From: Scleroderma bovista
Lineage: Eukaryota > Basidiomycota > Agaricomycetes > Boletales > Sclerodermataceae
Direction of reading: 5' to 3'
NCBI GenBank assembly: GCA_037178675.1
Contig: JAYMGJ010000400.1
Location: forward strand, 1-46,564
DNA: 46,564 bases
Of this stretch, positions 10,222 to 20,534 are shown piece after piece. Positions within the stretch are counted from its first letter, which is position 1. Each line of letters begins with the position of its first letter. Below the pieces are notes generated by a model. The model had not been told where the DNA came from, ran no database searches, and was given only the letters and a program-made list of their open reading frames with translations. Made by a program: the position numbers and the translations under genes.

Positions 10222-10430
10222 GTGGTGTAGTAGAGGGAGGGGGGGCCAAACCCAGCATCAGGCAGCAGCAGCAGTTATTAAAAGGGGGATGCCGGTCCCA
10301 GCAGTAGATGGCAGCAGCGGAAAAAAAAGGGGGGGGATAGCCAGTCCCAGCGTTGTGGCAGCAGCAGGTGTGCAGTCCGTGCGATGGGGTGTGTGAAGGC
10401 GGTGCGGGGCGTAGGTTAGTTAAGAGGGCT

Positions 10431-11330
10431 TTAAACGAACTGGGTTGTACGTGCCTGGTCCAATCCAGTCTTCACGTCACGGGCGTCGAGTTCGCGGGCG
10501 ATCTTGGCTAGTAAATCTTCATTCATTATGCCGATGTTATAAGCTTTCCCAAGGGCTAGCTTGTCGTGCCAGTCAAGGCGGACCCGCGAAGCGTAGAGCA
10601 GCAACGCTCTCTCGCCGCGATCGCCTTCCTCTCGGAGTTGATGGTTGTCGAGATTATGAAAAAACCAATTAAATGCGTCTAAGGCTTCGTTTCCCCATTT
10701 CGCGTTTTCGATGGCTGTTAGAAAATGGTTCTTGGTGAACATGTATTCCGCATAGGTGAGACAATGGTCTAGTTTTGCATTCTTTGACGCTGTGAGCGAG
10801 TTGGCTGCGCGCACCGTCATGTTGCCTTCTGCTGCCTGGGTGATGGCGAGGGTCTCGTTCTCGTCTGCCCGTCGTACAGAACGCGCTGCTTCACGCAGTC
10901 CCTCTCGTGTGAAGTACCACAGAGGGACATGTTTCTTATCGCTCAACCTTTTGATAGCGTAGTCGGCTGGTCTTGAGGCGAGTGTGGAAGCGACTCGCGC
11001 TGTGGTGTCAAAGGTGATGAGGTCTTTGTTCGCGTCCAGGGCGGGAGATGGGGCGCGAGGCCCAGGCTCCGCTGGTTGCTGTTGCTGTTCGCGTTGTGCG
11101 TTGTTGTCCTCATTGGGCTGACGGTCCCCTTGGGGGTTGCCATCTGGAGGTCTTTGGCCGTCTCCTCTGTCCGGTTGTAAACCTACTGCGCCTCTTGCGG
11201 CCCAGCGCTGGTTCAGAAGATCGATGGCTTCTTCCCTAGTCAGTAGTAAGTCTTCAGCCATGGTGAGCTCGACCAGGCCGGCGAAACCCGGCTGGGAGAA
11301 GTCAGGTTGAATCTGTTGTACTGGATCCAT
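10431..11330 (-). CDS. Gag-like N-terminal ORF of the retrotransposon
   Basis: 299 residues starting MDPVQQIQPDFSQPG. A predicted helical N-terminus (TREEAIDLLNQRW) is followed by a Gln/Pro/Asn-rich linker and a second helical block with KRLSDKKHVPLWYFTREGLREAA and YAEYMFTKNHFLTAIEN. It is the first ORF after repeat A1, the gag position. I recognise no named domain; the assignment rests on position, the helical make-up and the zinc-knuckle ORF directly after it. Confidence 0.72.
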   Translation of the reverse strand: MDPVQQIQPDFSQPGFAGLVELTMAEDLLLTREEAIDLLNQRWAARGAVGLQPDRGDGQRPPDGNPQGDRQPNEDNNAQREQQQQPAEPGPRAPSPALDANKDLITFDTTARVASTLASRPADYAIKRLSDKKHVPLWYFTREGLREAARSVRRADENETLAITQAAEGNMTVRAANSLTASKNAKLDHCLTYAEYMFTKNHFLTAIENAKWGNEALDAFNWFFHNLDNHQLREEGDRGERALLLYASRVRLDWHDKLALGKAYNIGIMNEDLLAKIARELDARDVKTGLDQARTTQFV

Positions 11331-11411
11331 CGTTGTAGGTAGCTGGAACGAGTGTGAGTCAACTAGAAGGAAGAGAGTGGAGGAAAAGAAAGGGAGAGTG
11401 ATGAAGCTTAT

Positions 11412-11550
11412 CGAAAGCGTTGAGCTGCTTGATGCGCAGGCTAAGCTAGCTGGTGCAGGTGCGGAAAGAAAAAACGGCTGGCGTCACAGCCACTCGCACG
11501 AAGACAATATTCTATTCCTAATCGTGCCTCCTACGTAATAGAATGACAAT
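11412..11550 (-). repeat. Split direct repeat A1, outer 5' end of the retrotransposon
   Basis: 139 bp identical by eye to 6238-6376. Its right edge, GAATGACAAT, is the element end; the next bases, ATGTCTGAG, are host sequence. It should carry the start of the element transcript. Confidence 0.92.
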
Positions 11551-12824
11551 ATGTCTGAGAGGATTGCATGTGTCGATATCATCTTTACATACCTCTACTT
11601 GGATGGCGAATTCGGACTGAAATAAGTGATTGCTGTCAGCGGAGGAACTGGGGATGCCTGAGATACAAGCCCACATCATCACGAATCCATCAGTACGCAT
11701 TGCAGGTGTGCTTCCCTTCGTCGAACCTCCAATGAGCACTGCATATGTATCCTTTTTCAAGGACATCATGTTGGCTCGTTTTTTAATCCTCTGGGGATCT
11801 GTGCACACAAGGAGCTTACCGGCATTGATTCTACGTCACCAATTAGTTCCCTGTATTAGCTCGCAATCATCGGCATGCTTCCAAGTACAAGGCACTTACG
11901 CAAGACGTAATGCGCCAAAAGACCCCTCACGGACAAGGTGGAAGTTTCAAGGATTATGCGATGTCGGTGGGCATGGATGGGCAGTGGCAGATAACTAGGG
12001 CCACCTCAGGGCAGTGACGACGACGGGAGTAGATCACATTGAGACAGTACATTACCATTCATTGGCACATTCGAACGAGCATGTTTTGGACGTAACAGGA
12101 TGTACGTCAGTGCCATGGAGAGAGAAATTTGTCTAGACTACTATGCTAGACACACCTTGGAGGATGCATGGATAAAGGATACAGACAGGGTACATACCTA
12201 TGGAACAACTAACATGCATCTACGCCCTGTGGGCCGTGACGCTCGGCTTATGTGGGCAATGCAATGAAATGTGCTGTACGTGGGTACAGGGGAGGTCATA
12301 ATTAGCGGTTGAGCGAAGCCCAGAGGGCCTCCGGTCAGAAACAAGTCCGCAGGGAATGGCTGAGCTGTGAGGGTGGGCTGGGACACCGAGTAGATCAGCT
12401 GAAGTCGAACCGCTAAAGGTGAGTGAGATGAGAAGCCTTGGGGGTGTGCGGTGTGAGAGGATATCTCAGGATATCTCACGCGAAGGCCTGAGAGAGGTGC
12501 GGGTGGGTGCGAAAGAAAGGCTGGGCTCGTCGCAGGCGTTGGGTGTGCGGTGTACCTGGGTGAGTGAGAAGATGTATGATACAAGAGGCGCAACGTTACG
12601 CAATGCGTAGCGACGTCTCGAGACTCGGTTCAAAATCTCGGAAAGCCATCTTTGGTACTTACTCCCATATGACACCTACGTTTTTAACGGGCAGGCTTAT
12701 CCTCTTTCAAAGACTTTGACTGCATTTTTGGCTTATCTCAACGAGGCCCGAGAATGTCAGTCAGTGAAATTGCTCTGAGATGAGTGCGAAAAAGTTTCGC
12801 CAAATTCTACTGCTCATCGTGGAG
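11551..12824. other. Intergenic region with one weak minus-strand reading frame
   Basis: No gene I can name. The minus strand at about 11590-11808 has a coding-like stretch (KKDTYAVLIGGSTKG, FVMMWACISGIPSSS) bounded by a plausible GTATGT donor. It could be one exon of a gene cut by the retrotransposon, or a relic. From 12300 to 12570 the DNA has repeated GGTGAG and GTGTGCGGTG motifs and a short tandem GATATCTCA. Confidence 0.3.
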
Positions 12825-12965
12825 GACAACAATGAGTGTCCACTGCATTGACCCTCTGCAGGGATCGCATAGCTGCCCACAAGTATTGGGTGTTGCACAG
12901 GTGCGCTGCCGGAATAGTCTTATTCTTGGGTGAGGTCCGACATATCACATAGTATGATCTACCTC
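12825..12965. repeat. Short partial copy of the array-associated dispersed repeat
   Basis: About 130 bp similar to 19600-19730 in the same orientation: both share the order GTCCA, GGGTCGCATAG-like, TATTGGGTGTT-like, GGTGCGC and TTATTCTTGGG. It lies just upstream of the first recognisable exon of the membrane protein gene. Confidence 0.6.
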
Positions 12966-13003
12966 GCGTGCGATTGTCATCTATCTTGCAATTATATTCC
13001 CAG

Positions 13004-13907
13004 ACCGCCAACTATTCCACTAGATTTCCCGAGGACATCCCAAGTGGGACCAAGTGGGACCGTCATACCACACTGGGCTTATCAGGACGTCTCAGTATGT
13101 TTCATTTCATGCTCCGAATCCCTTGTGTTCAATCCGCAATAGACATCGGACCGTTTCAATGTAACCCTCGCTCAACTTGCTAGAGGTGTGTTTATTGTGA
13201 TGCACTAACCAAGATCGAACTGTATATCTCTTAGATGCAAGTGAGTCAACTGCTATCAAAGCGCAAGCGATTGCGATAGCAGTCCCACCACCTACCTCGT
13301 CTCTCACATCTGGTGGATTCAATGGTACTATGGCACAGTCTCCGACCTCTGCCCCTTCCTCATCTAGCACACATACCGCTTCTCTCCCATCTGGTGGATA
13401 TAACGGGGCTACCACACAGTCTCTAACTTCTGCCCCCACATCTACTACCACACCCACTGCTTCGGTCATATATGGTGGATCTCCAGGGACTATCACGCAG
13501 CCCCCAACCTCCGCCCCTTCCTCATCTTCAAAATCTCCTACTGGAGCAATTGTGGGAGGGGTCATGGGAGGTTTTGTGGGAGGTATGTTTGTGGGAATTG
13601 CAGCCTTTATGGTCTGGTTCTGTGTCCGTCGGCGCCGCCAGACCGAGTTACCTAGTGCAATGTATGATGAGTCCATACTAGGCGGCACAGTGAGCCCCTT
13701 CCTCTCTCCCGCTCCTCAACTGATGGTCTATGTAAGTCTACACACATGGTTGTGAGAGTCCTTTTAACATTCTTCCAGGACTCGTCCGATCCCAGCACAT
13801 TCCCCACTTCTCTAGCTACCAACTATCAAAACAACTCTGTTCACTCCAACATCTATGCCGCTCAAGGCGGGCGTCCTGATTCATATAGTGGTGTCCCCGA
13901 ACTGTAA
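13004..13907 (+). CDS. Single-pass membrane protein with Ser/Thr-rich ectodomain (5' end not found)
   Basis: Exons 13004-13094, 13143-13185, 13235-13731 and 13779-13907 share one frame across introns of 48, 49 and 47 nt (donors GTATGT, GTGTGT and GTAAGT; a CACTAAC branch in the second). The third exon has three Ser/Thr/Pro-rich repeats, each with a GG(F/Y/S) turn and an SPTSAPSSSS-like run, then a Gly-rich transmembrane helix (GAIVGGVMGGFVGGMF and onward), an RRRR stop-transfer and a cytoplasmic tail ending YSGVPEL. This is the layout of fungal SKG6/MID2-like surface sensors; I claim only the layout. The N-terminal signal peptide and first exons are not visible: upstream sequence is the repeat at 12825-12965, so the gene may be 5'-truncated. 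Confidence 0.6.
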
Positions 13908-16384
13908 TCATGGATTGAATCTTGGACAATTGTTTACGTTCTTTTTTGTTGCGGGTTTGATTTAGTACCTGGCACTGACACTTTATACCCGTATTCTATC
14001 GAGCGTACTGATTCGCTTGAGGAACGAATGGCATCCGTGCAAAGGAGGTGAGTCACTACATGCTTACGTGAAGACGCAAATACTTGACGTTGATTATGGA
14101 GGTTCATGAGTTGGAATGAAGAAATTTCAGCATAAGACCTGTGGAAGCCCATGGGAATGTGTGGTCTCTGGATTGATATCAACTCGAAGACGCCTACAAG
14201 TAATATAATATTCGGAGACTCTTGCTGTACAGACTTTGGGTCGCTCCCATCGTATAGTAGTTATGTAAGTGAACTCTGATTTGTTTCTGGTCCACGGCGC
14301 ATCGTGTGTCATAAGAGCAACGCTGATCGTCTCTTAGCGAAAGATGATGTACGAAAAGTGTAACATTGCAGTTGTCCTGCAGTCCTCGATGCTCTGTTTC
14401 CTGTAATTATAAACGAGAAGCCCATGAAATGTGGTAGCCTCAGGAGAGGTACTTGACTAAGTTTGGTAGTGGGGATCTTGATGAACTCGGAAAAACAGGT
14501 GACAAATTTCAATAGTTCCGCCAGCCTCTATGCTACATTTGGAAAGAAGTGCAGGGTATAAGATAATTCAATAAAAGCTAATCCGACGTAATCTGTGCCA
14601 GGCAGAGAACAAATCTAGATAAGAGACGATATTATGAGAAGTTGTGAAAAATTACAGTGAAGAGGAAGAGTATCTTGCATAGTGTTATATTCCTCTGTGG
14701 AAGAGGTGTTCTTCACGTATATGGCGCTCAAAATTATGTCTCAACACCTCCTTTCCACAATGAAGCCAATGGCATGTAACAGGCAAGTTATTAAGATGTG
14801 TGATACCGTGCTCAAGCGCGTAATGTTGAGGCACAGTGTGGCAGCTGATTGAGAACCGGCAATCTCCCCATTTACAGGGCCTATAAAAGTTGCACTCGTG
14901 ACACTAGTTGAACGCAGACAATGGGAATTGTAAAATTTCAGTATTACACGATATCGAAAATGGGGCCGAAATATACCTCTGGATGAGTATAAGTGTTCCC
15001 AACGGCTCCTTGGAGTGTGTAGGAAGGTCTGCATTATAACATGAGCATCGAATGAAGCGGCACATGGAAGAAAGGGAACGTACGTGATATTAGAGGGCCG
15101 GCGGTATGATTGGTGGTGATGATTCATTGTGTTTCAGAAGCAGCGACGGTGAGACGAGGGTGGTACAGTTCCTCAAGGACTTTAAATACAAAGGGACTCC
15201 CAACAAACGTATCGCGAGTCTTCTGAATGCACGGAGGATTTCCTTTGGAGAAACAGAGTCAACTGCGGTGAGTTTAGGTGATGAGGACGCTGGTTCATCA
15301 AGGCCAACAATGTACTTGATGGCTGCCTACTCATATGAGGCATGGCCCAAATAAACTATGTTTGGGTGCCACGCAATTCCCTACGACAAGGAAGAGTCGA
15401 CGGAACGCGAATGCTTTGGTCTCCACTTGAAGGAGAACAAGGTGGAGTTAGTTAGTGATGTATGTTAAGGTAGACTCGTTGCTACTTACTAGGTGACCCG
15501 CAAGTCCACAGCCTTAAGCCTGGAGTGCTTGTCCAGTCAAATAAAACGACGAGGGCTGTCGACCAACAACACAGACGTGCTTGAACGGGGTAGCCTATAT
15601 TCCGTGGAGGGTTTAATGAAATTGCATTGGTGTGTGTGTGCTTCCAAAGGGCCTCGTAGATCATATAGTGATATCAGGACCAAAGAAAGCCCAACAGTAT
15701 ACCTACGATCCTAGACACCAACGAAACGCTCGTTACCATAAACGTCCATTTTTGTTTGTTCACTTACCTGCCAGGGGGCCTCAAAGTTGAACGTTCCACT
15801 CTTCTCCAGGAAAAGTAACTATTACTGAGTCGTCGTATAATCCAAAGAACGTTTTGATGTTCAGTGACTGGATCTCGCTTTGCCTCAGAGTGCGAAGGTC
15901 TGATAATCTGTGGAATGGAAGACGACACTAGGACTGTTAGTGTTTGCCCACACATGCTTACTAGTGGATTTCACAATGAAGCTTCATTTTGAATGCTCTC
16001 GAAATTCCCTATTAGTTGACCACCCTCATGTTGCTTTCAGTAGGGGCACTGGTTGGCGACCACCGAGTCAGTTGAGCCTATAGCCATGTGAATTTACACA
16101 GTACCTGGATAGGTGGCTTCGGGAATGCTGTCGTCGATGCTCAGGGACCGACATACCTTTGGTTGTATGAAGTTGATCCTTTGAATGAATTCGCAGACTT
16201 GATGACTTGAGGTGCGGGCCCACACCTAGGAGGACGTGGAACATGCGCCAACGCTATTCTTAGAACTACTAGTAGTTCAAGCTGGTGCGGATGGTGGGTC
16301 TCTTTGACCAGTTCTTCCCAGTGCCAAAAAAACCGTATCTACTAGATGAACTTACTGGCTTTGAACCGTCAGCGCACACCTTCT
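13908..16384. other. Long stretch with no recognisable gene
   Basis: 2.5 kb with only short, unsupported frames. A plus-strand frame at 15106-15354 (VVQFLKDFKYKGTPNKRIASLL) looks mildly coding-like but I cannot identify it. The region probably consists of decayed repeats; I see no transposon ends. Confidence 0.4.
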
Positions 16385-17010
16385 TGAAGTTGGCTCGCGG
16401 AGCTGCCACTGTATCCGAGTGGCGGCGTGTCAATCAGTTCGTTGTCCCTCCAGAGTTGCACATCCTGTCGGTCCACACAAGACGAATTGCAGTCGAGTAT
16501 CAATCTGTCATTCAGACTCTTGATCTTGATCCTGTGTCGTTCGAATCCCACACCTGCTCCTGGACATGAATCTAGGCCTGGTCTTCACATTCCTCTTCAC
16601 CAGCGCTAACAAGACCCCAATAGTAGGCATCGGCTTTCCTTCCGCCGTGGCCATCTCGAGTCCCGTGTTCCAGACAAATATTAACTGAATACCTTCCATG
16701 CACATATATTTGTGAACCCTCTGATGTCAATTGTCACCAAGAGGCTCACGTCCCTTCGTCAATTGTGCTGGTTTTGATGTAAACCCAACTCCGACTGCCA
16801 CAACATCGCTACAATTGTATCTTCTGACGCCCCTTTACGTTGCGTTTTCTCAGGGCCATCAGATTTTGCGCAAGCTTGGTTGCGAATCACTGGCTTTCCC
16901 AGTCGTACGAGCCGATTCTAAAGTAACACGATCTGAGCTTGAACCACCTACACGGCCTTGCAACCACCCCGATTAAAAGGGGGAGTCTTTACCACAAGTA
17001 ATACAAGTCG
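16385..17010. repeat. Dispersed repeat copy 1 beside DUF4419-1
   Basis: About 620 bp that aligns by eye, with many small changes, to about 19740-20370. Shared landmarks in order include GTTGTCCCT, GAGTATCAATC, TTCACATTCC or its shortened form, CCGTGTTCCAGACAAA, GCACATATATTTGT, TCTGACGCC and GGGGAGTCTTTAC. Each copy precedes the 3' end of a DUF4419 gene, so the repeat was part of the duplicated unit or a shared insertion site. Confidence 0.7.
16481..16615 (+). pseudogene. HSF-like fragment inside the dispersed repeat
   Basis: About 65 bp from 16481 resemble the HSF gene at about 4641-4706 (shared TCGAGTATCAAT, TCATTCAGAC, CTTGATCCTG). About 70 bp directly after, from 16545, resemble HSF at about 5100-5165 (shared GCTCCTGGA, CTTCACATTCCT, GCTA). 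The roughly 400 bp that lie between these in the gene are absent. A one-base deletion in the first block is shared with the copy at 19825, so both descend from one ancestor. It encodes nothing now. Chance similarity is unlikely given two blocks in the same order. Confidence 0.55.
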
Positions 17011-17045
17011 ATGCAAGGCCATAGCACATTTACCCGAGGAATGAG

Positions 17046-18435
17046 TTAAGTCACTGTATATCGTTGGTTTCTTCTCCTTAAATACCCACCACCGCCCAAG
17101 GGCGGGCCTCGCTGGTTGACCTTTTCCGCTTCCTTCTTATATACCCACCACCACCCGAGGGCGGGCCTCGCTGAGTCCCTCGTTCCATTGTCCGAAAGGG
17201 ATTTATCACCACTAGAGAAGGTCTCCGTCCCTACACACCCCGCTATCAATGCTGTCGGGTAGTCTTTACCATCCTTTTCGAGCGTGACAACAACCTGAGC
17301 GTACCCAGCAGGGACCTTGTCGCCATCCAAAACAGGGTATGTTACACCATCCAGAATCAGTGCATTTCTGTATTGTTTCTGTATACAAATATGTTACTTT
17401 CAGTTGTGTATCACAAAGTAAAGGGAAACTGACACTATCTCCGTACCACCGGCCCTTCTCATCAAAAGCCATGAACGCTGTTATCCATCCAGAGAGCGAC
17501 GTTAACCCACTTCCGGAATCTTCGAAATGGGCTACTTTGCTCCAGAATTTCATTTTCTCGGGACTGTCTGGTTTGTCAAAAGCTTTGATGAACCTTGATA
17601 ATATTGGATGTAATAGATGGTACCAGGCGGTAGTTTGGGGGCCAAATTCTTTGAGTTTCTCAATCCTGTTTAGAATGTACACCCAATCGTCCTTTTCTCC
17701 CTCGAGTGTGACACGAGGGATTCCGCAAAGCAGAAGGATAACGCGGAAGGTGAAGTATTCTTTGACAGTGGCCATCATAACCATTCCGGCTACGAGCCTA
17801 TCGTTAGCGTTGGTGGTGGAGAAGGCGGGGATGATCCACTCCCTGAGCGCCGGGTCAACGACGTTCTCCTGTATCTCGTCATTCATAGTTTCGACCAGCA
17901 CCTGAACCACGAGGCCCCGGTCCACCTTTTCTGCCTCCTGCTCCAATATGATGGTCAATTCCAATTCCTTCTTGCCATCATGGAGGACGAAGAGCGATCG
18001 CAAGGCTTCTGCATTCCCGTTGACGAAGCAGCTGAATTGCGTGAGGATAGCAAGCCAGACATCGTCAGGACGGATAGTCAGCGCATGGTGTTCATTATAG
18101 CATTCCAGGACAGTATGCACAAAGCCGTTCCTCTGTGGCATCACGTCCTCGAGTGTAGCCACGGAAGAGTGGTTGGCACTTTAGTGTAGCCACGCATCTG
18201 GACATGCGCTGTTCAGAAACTGCAATGGAGTTTCTTTGAGAACACTGGGGAATGGCTGCGCTTTGTGCGATGCGGGGGAGAATGAGACTGACGGGATGTT
18301 TTTTGTCTTTGCTGAAGTGTCATGAGGAGAATCTGTGGGTGATGACTTGGGCAACGCAGAAGGAACGTTTCCTGCCACTGCTGAAGTAGAACTGGGAGGA
18401 CTTTCCTGTGAACCAGGTTCTTGGGATGTCGACAT
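17046..18435 (-). pseudogene. DUF4419-1, disrupted copy
   Basis: Same architecture as the three open copies. The N-terminal segment opens at the ATG at 18435 (MSTSQEPG) and ends early at a stop codon (plus-strand 18181-18183). Compared with the other copies, two bases are missing right after the codons for ACPDA and one more base about 25 nt later, so the frame is lost, hits a stop, then returns; from about 18162 the DUF4419 core (TIRPDDVWLAILTQFSCFVN and onward) is open. The 55-nt intron at 17379-17433 is kept. The tail has a tandem duplication of about 65 bp that repeats the GWWWV-coding sequence and shifts the C-terminus. Probably a pseudogene unless translation begins downstream of the lesion; no ATG stands at the equivalent position, only GTG. 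Confidence 0.8.
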
Positions 18436-19013
18436 TGTGGTGGATTTACAGATAGGCTTTCTGGGAATTTTGAAGCGTAACGCACCTGTGGTCCTGATAC
18501 ATATGATCACGGTGCAGGTTACCAGGAACACACCTTCAAAAAGAGTAGCGGGGCAATGCTGGCGCCACATGGCGGCAAAGGGCAGTCCAAAGCACACTTG
18601 GCATACAGTTCTAACCCCTTAACACCCTTTCCTCAGAACAGGTGTTGACGAGATCTAATGGGTTGAGGCACATTGTACAACAATTTACCCCTGAAGTGAC
18701 GTACACTTAGACTTGAGCCCCGGCGTTGTGTTGCCAGTAACCCTTCCGACCTCCCCGACCTACCACTCAGACCCTGGAATCTTGTGTAAAAGGGCCATCC
18801 TTGGATAGAAACACTCAACAGTATATTTCCTCTCCCTCGTCCGATGGAGCAACGATTCTTCAGAAGGAGACATAACGTAATTTCCCTCCAAGTGCCACCG
18901 CGCATATCTGCCCAGATCGAGACCAATTCCCCAAGGAATTCTTCACCCAGTCCCAGATGTACTGGGCTTATGTCTAAAACGGCATTATTAGTAGTAGAGT
19001 CAGGCTGGGTCAT
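18436..19013. promoter_or_regulatory. Shared 5' region of DUF4419-1 and the HET-1 relic
   Basis: This head-to-head gap is recognisable as the same sequence as 21855-22425 and 27888-28745 (shared GGAACACACCTTC, AACAGGTGTTGA and GATAGAAACACTCAA motifs). It should have held the divergent promoters. The HET side is now a relic. Confidence 0.55.
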
Positions 19014-19540
19014 TTGAATGAATATTACCGCCCACTTAGCGGCGAAACAGCTCCTTCACTACCATCACTTCCACTGGGTAACAGGTCATCTTCCAGGACA
19101 GATATGGCGTTGCTCAAATTTCCTTGGAGACTCGTGGATGCGCGGGCATTCTTGTATACAGGCACAATTCGACTCGTTTTGGTCGAAAGCAGTGATTTCG
19201 GGGTCATTGCCGTTTCTCCTACAGACAGCTAGTTGCTGACCTCTCCAACGTTTGATGCTATGGGGAAAGAGTCTTGCGCGGCTCATGAAACCTGTCAAGT
19301 CACATCTACAGTCCCAATTAGCGGATCCGATGATGATGTCATTTGCGGCAGAGGAGCAACTCTTTTTCACTGTCGTCGTTTGAGTCCTCGTTCTCACCAG
19401 AGGAAAGAGGTTCTTTTGGATGGACATCCTATGCATCAATCAAGACGAGCAGAAGGAAAGGAAGTTTTTTGTTCCCCGAATGGGATACAGTCGCAGCGCA
19501 TCCATCTGGTGCCGAAATTTTAGCCGCCGTACATACAGCA
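19014..19540 (+). pseudogene. HET-1, truncated HET-domain relic
   Basis: The sequence follows the HET-2/HET-3 genes from their conserved N-terminal extension through KFPWRLVDARAF, then loses the frame at about 19230 and carries several indels (the ISYTW region is damaged; the segment coding for the WMDILCINQDE region is still readable in another frame near 19418-19450). Similarity stops at about 19535, after the codons matching GAEIL, and the remaining 1.1 kb of the gene is absent. It is joined directly to the dispersed repeat at 19580. Clearly non-functional. Confidence 0.85.
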
Positions 19541-19579
19541 ACAACTCAGTGCAGTCTGACCTGAAACACATATGCAGAC

Positions 19580-20440
19580 ACTAATTTTGTATCAGTACAA
19601 CGCAATCTATGTCCATTTCATCGACCGCAGGGGTCGCATAGGCTGCCGATTCAAGTACTCGGTGCTGGGTGTTACATAGTAGGTGCGCCACTGAAATAGC
19701 TTTATTCTTGGGCGAGGCCATTTCATAGAGTTGGTGGCAGCGGGCTAGCGGCGCTGTGTTCACATCGTTGTCCCTTCAGAGTGGCACATGATCCTGTTAG
19801 TCTGCACATGCCGCCAGCTGCAGTTGAGTATCAATCGGTCGTTCAGACTCTGGGTCTTGATCCCTGGGTTACTCGACTCTATGGGCAGCCGGTATTCCGT
19901 ACCTCTGGCCATGAACCCTGGCCTGGTCTCACATTCCATGCTAGTAACAAGACCCTAATAGCAGGTATCAACTCTCCTTCCGCCATCGACATCTGTGTAC
20001 GTCTTCCCGTGTTCCAGACAAAAACTAACTAAATAACTTGCATGCACATATATTTGTAGACCTTCTTATGCTAATTTTCACCAAGGGGGTCACCGTCCCT
20101 TCATCAACTCGGTGCTGGCTTTAGTGTAACCCAACTACGACTGCCACGTCATTGCTACAACTGTATTCTCTGACGCCTCTCCATGCTGCGTTTTCTCAGT
20201 GCTATAGATCCATCAGCTTTTCTACAAGGTTTGTTGCGAATCACCGATTTTCCCAGTCCGATACTAGCCGACCTCGAAGTAACATGCTTTCTGTCTTTCT
20301 GTGCTTGGACCACCTATACGGCCGTGCAATGACCCGAAATGAAAGGGGAAGTCTTTACAACAATGATCATCAACTGAATAAATTTGAACCAATGAGTGGC
20401 CACTGCACGGTAATACAAGATGTAACAAGTTGGTCAGTAT
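19580..20440. repeat. Dispersed repeat copy 2 between HET-1 relic and DUF4419-2
   Basis: Its right part aligns to 16385-17010 and its left part (19600-19730) to 12825-12965. It carries the second HSF-like fragment. Its position shows that the same repeat precedes the 3' end of DUF4419-1 and of DUF4419-2, but not of copies 3 and 4. Confidence 0.68.
19825..19960 (+). pseudogene. Second HSF-like fragment in the dispersed repeat
   Basis: The same two HSF-derived blocks as at 16481, more diverged: GAGTATCAATC, TTCAGACTCTGG and CTTGATCC match the HSF gene near 4650-4700, then CCTGGCCTGGTC and TCACATTCCA near 5120-5150. It shares the one-base deletion of the other copy. Non-coding. Confidence 0.5.
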
Positions 20441-20534
20441 AGGCACAATGCCCTCAGGCACCTGAATGGGATTTTTTTAACATAGATACAACATGTAAGA
20501 TGACAAAATCCATCGTCCGAGTCTGATGGCACTG

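Larger units (their letters stand above)
5972..11550 (-). mobile_element. DIRS-superfamily (Ngaro/PAT-like) tyrosine-recombinase retrotransposon
   Basis: A 5.58-kb element read on the minus strand: terminal repeat A1 (11412-11550), a gag-like ORF, a zinc-knuckle ORF, RT-RNase H, tyrosine recombinase, B1 (6377-6509), A2 (6238-6376), a unique 133-bp spacer, and B2 (5972-6104). A1/A2 and B1/B2 appear identical by eye, indicating a young insertion. The B1-A2 boundary (GACAAT next to CTTTGCG) is exactly what results from joining the two outer ends, as expected for a circular intermediate. The genomic left junction (AAAAT/CTTTGCG) and right junction (GACAAT/ATGTCTG) share AAT and show no target duplication, as expected for recombinase rather than integrase insertion. 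All main ORFs are open, so it may still be competent. It lies between HSF and the membrane protein gene. Confidence 0.9.

Noticed and set aside
12198..12593. 131-codon minus-strand frame
   Set aside because: Low-complexity, repeated GGTGAG and GTGCGG words create the open frame; no domain and no splice support.
17266..17433. Unspliced end of DUF4419-1 (KCTDSGWCNIP frame), and the like in copies 3 and 4
   Set aside because: These readings arise only if the 55-nt intron is ignored; splicing restores the conserved GYAQVDVTLE block in every copy.
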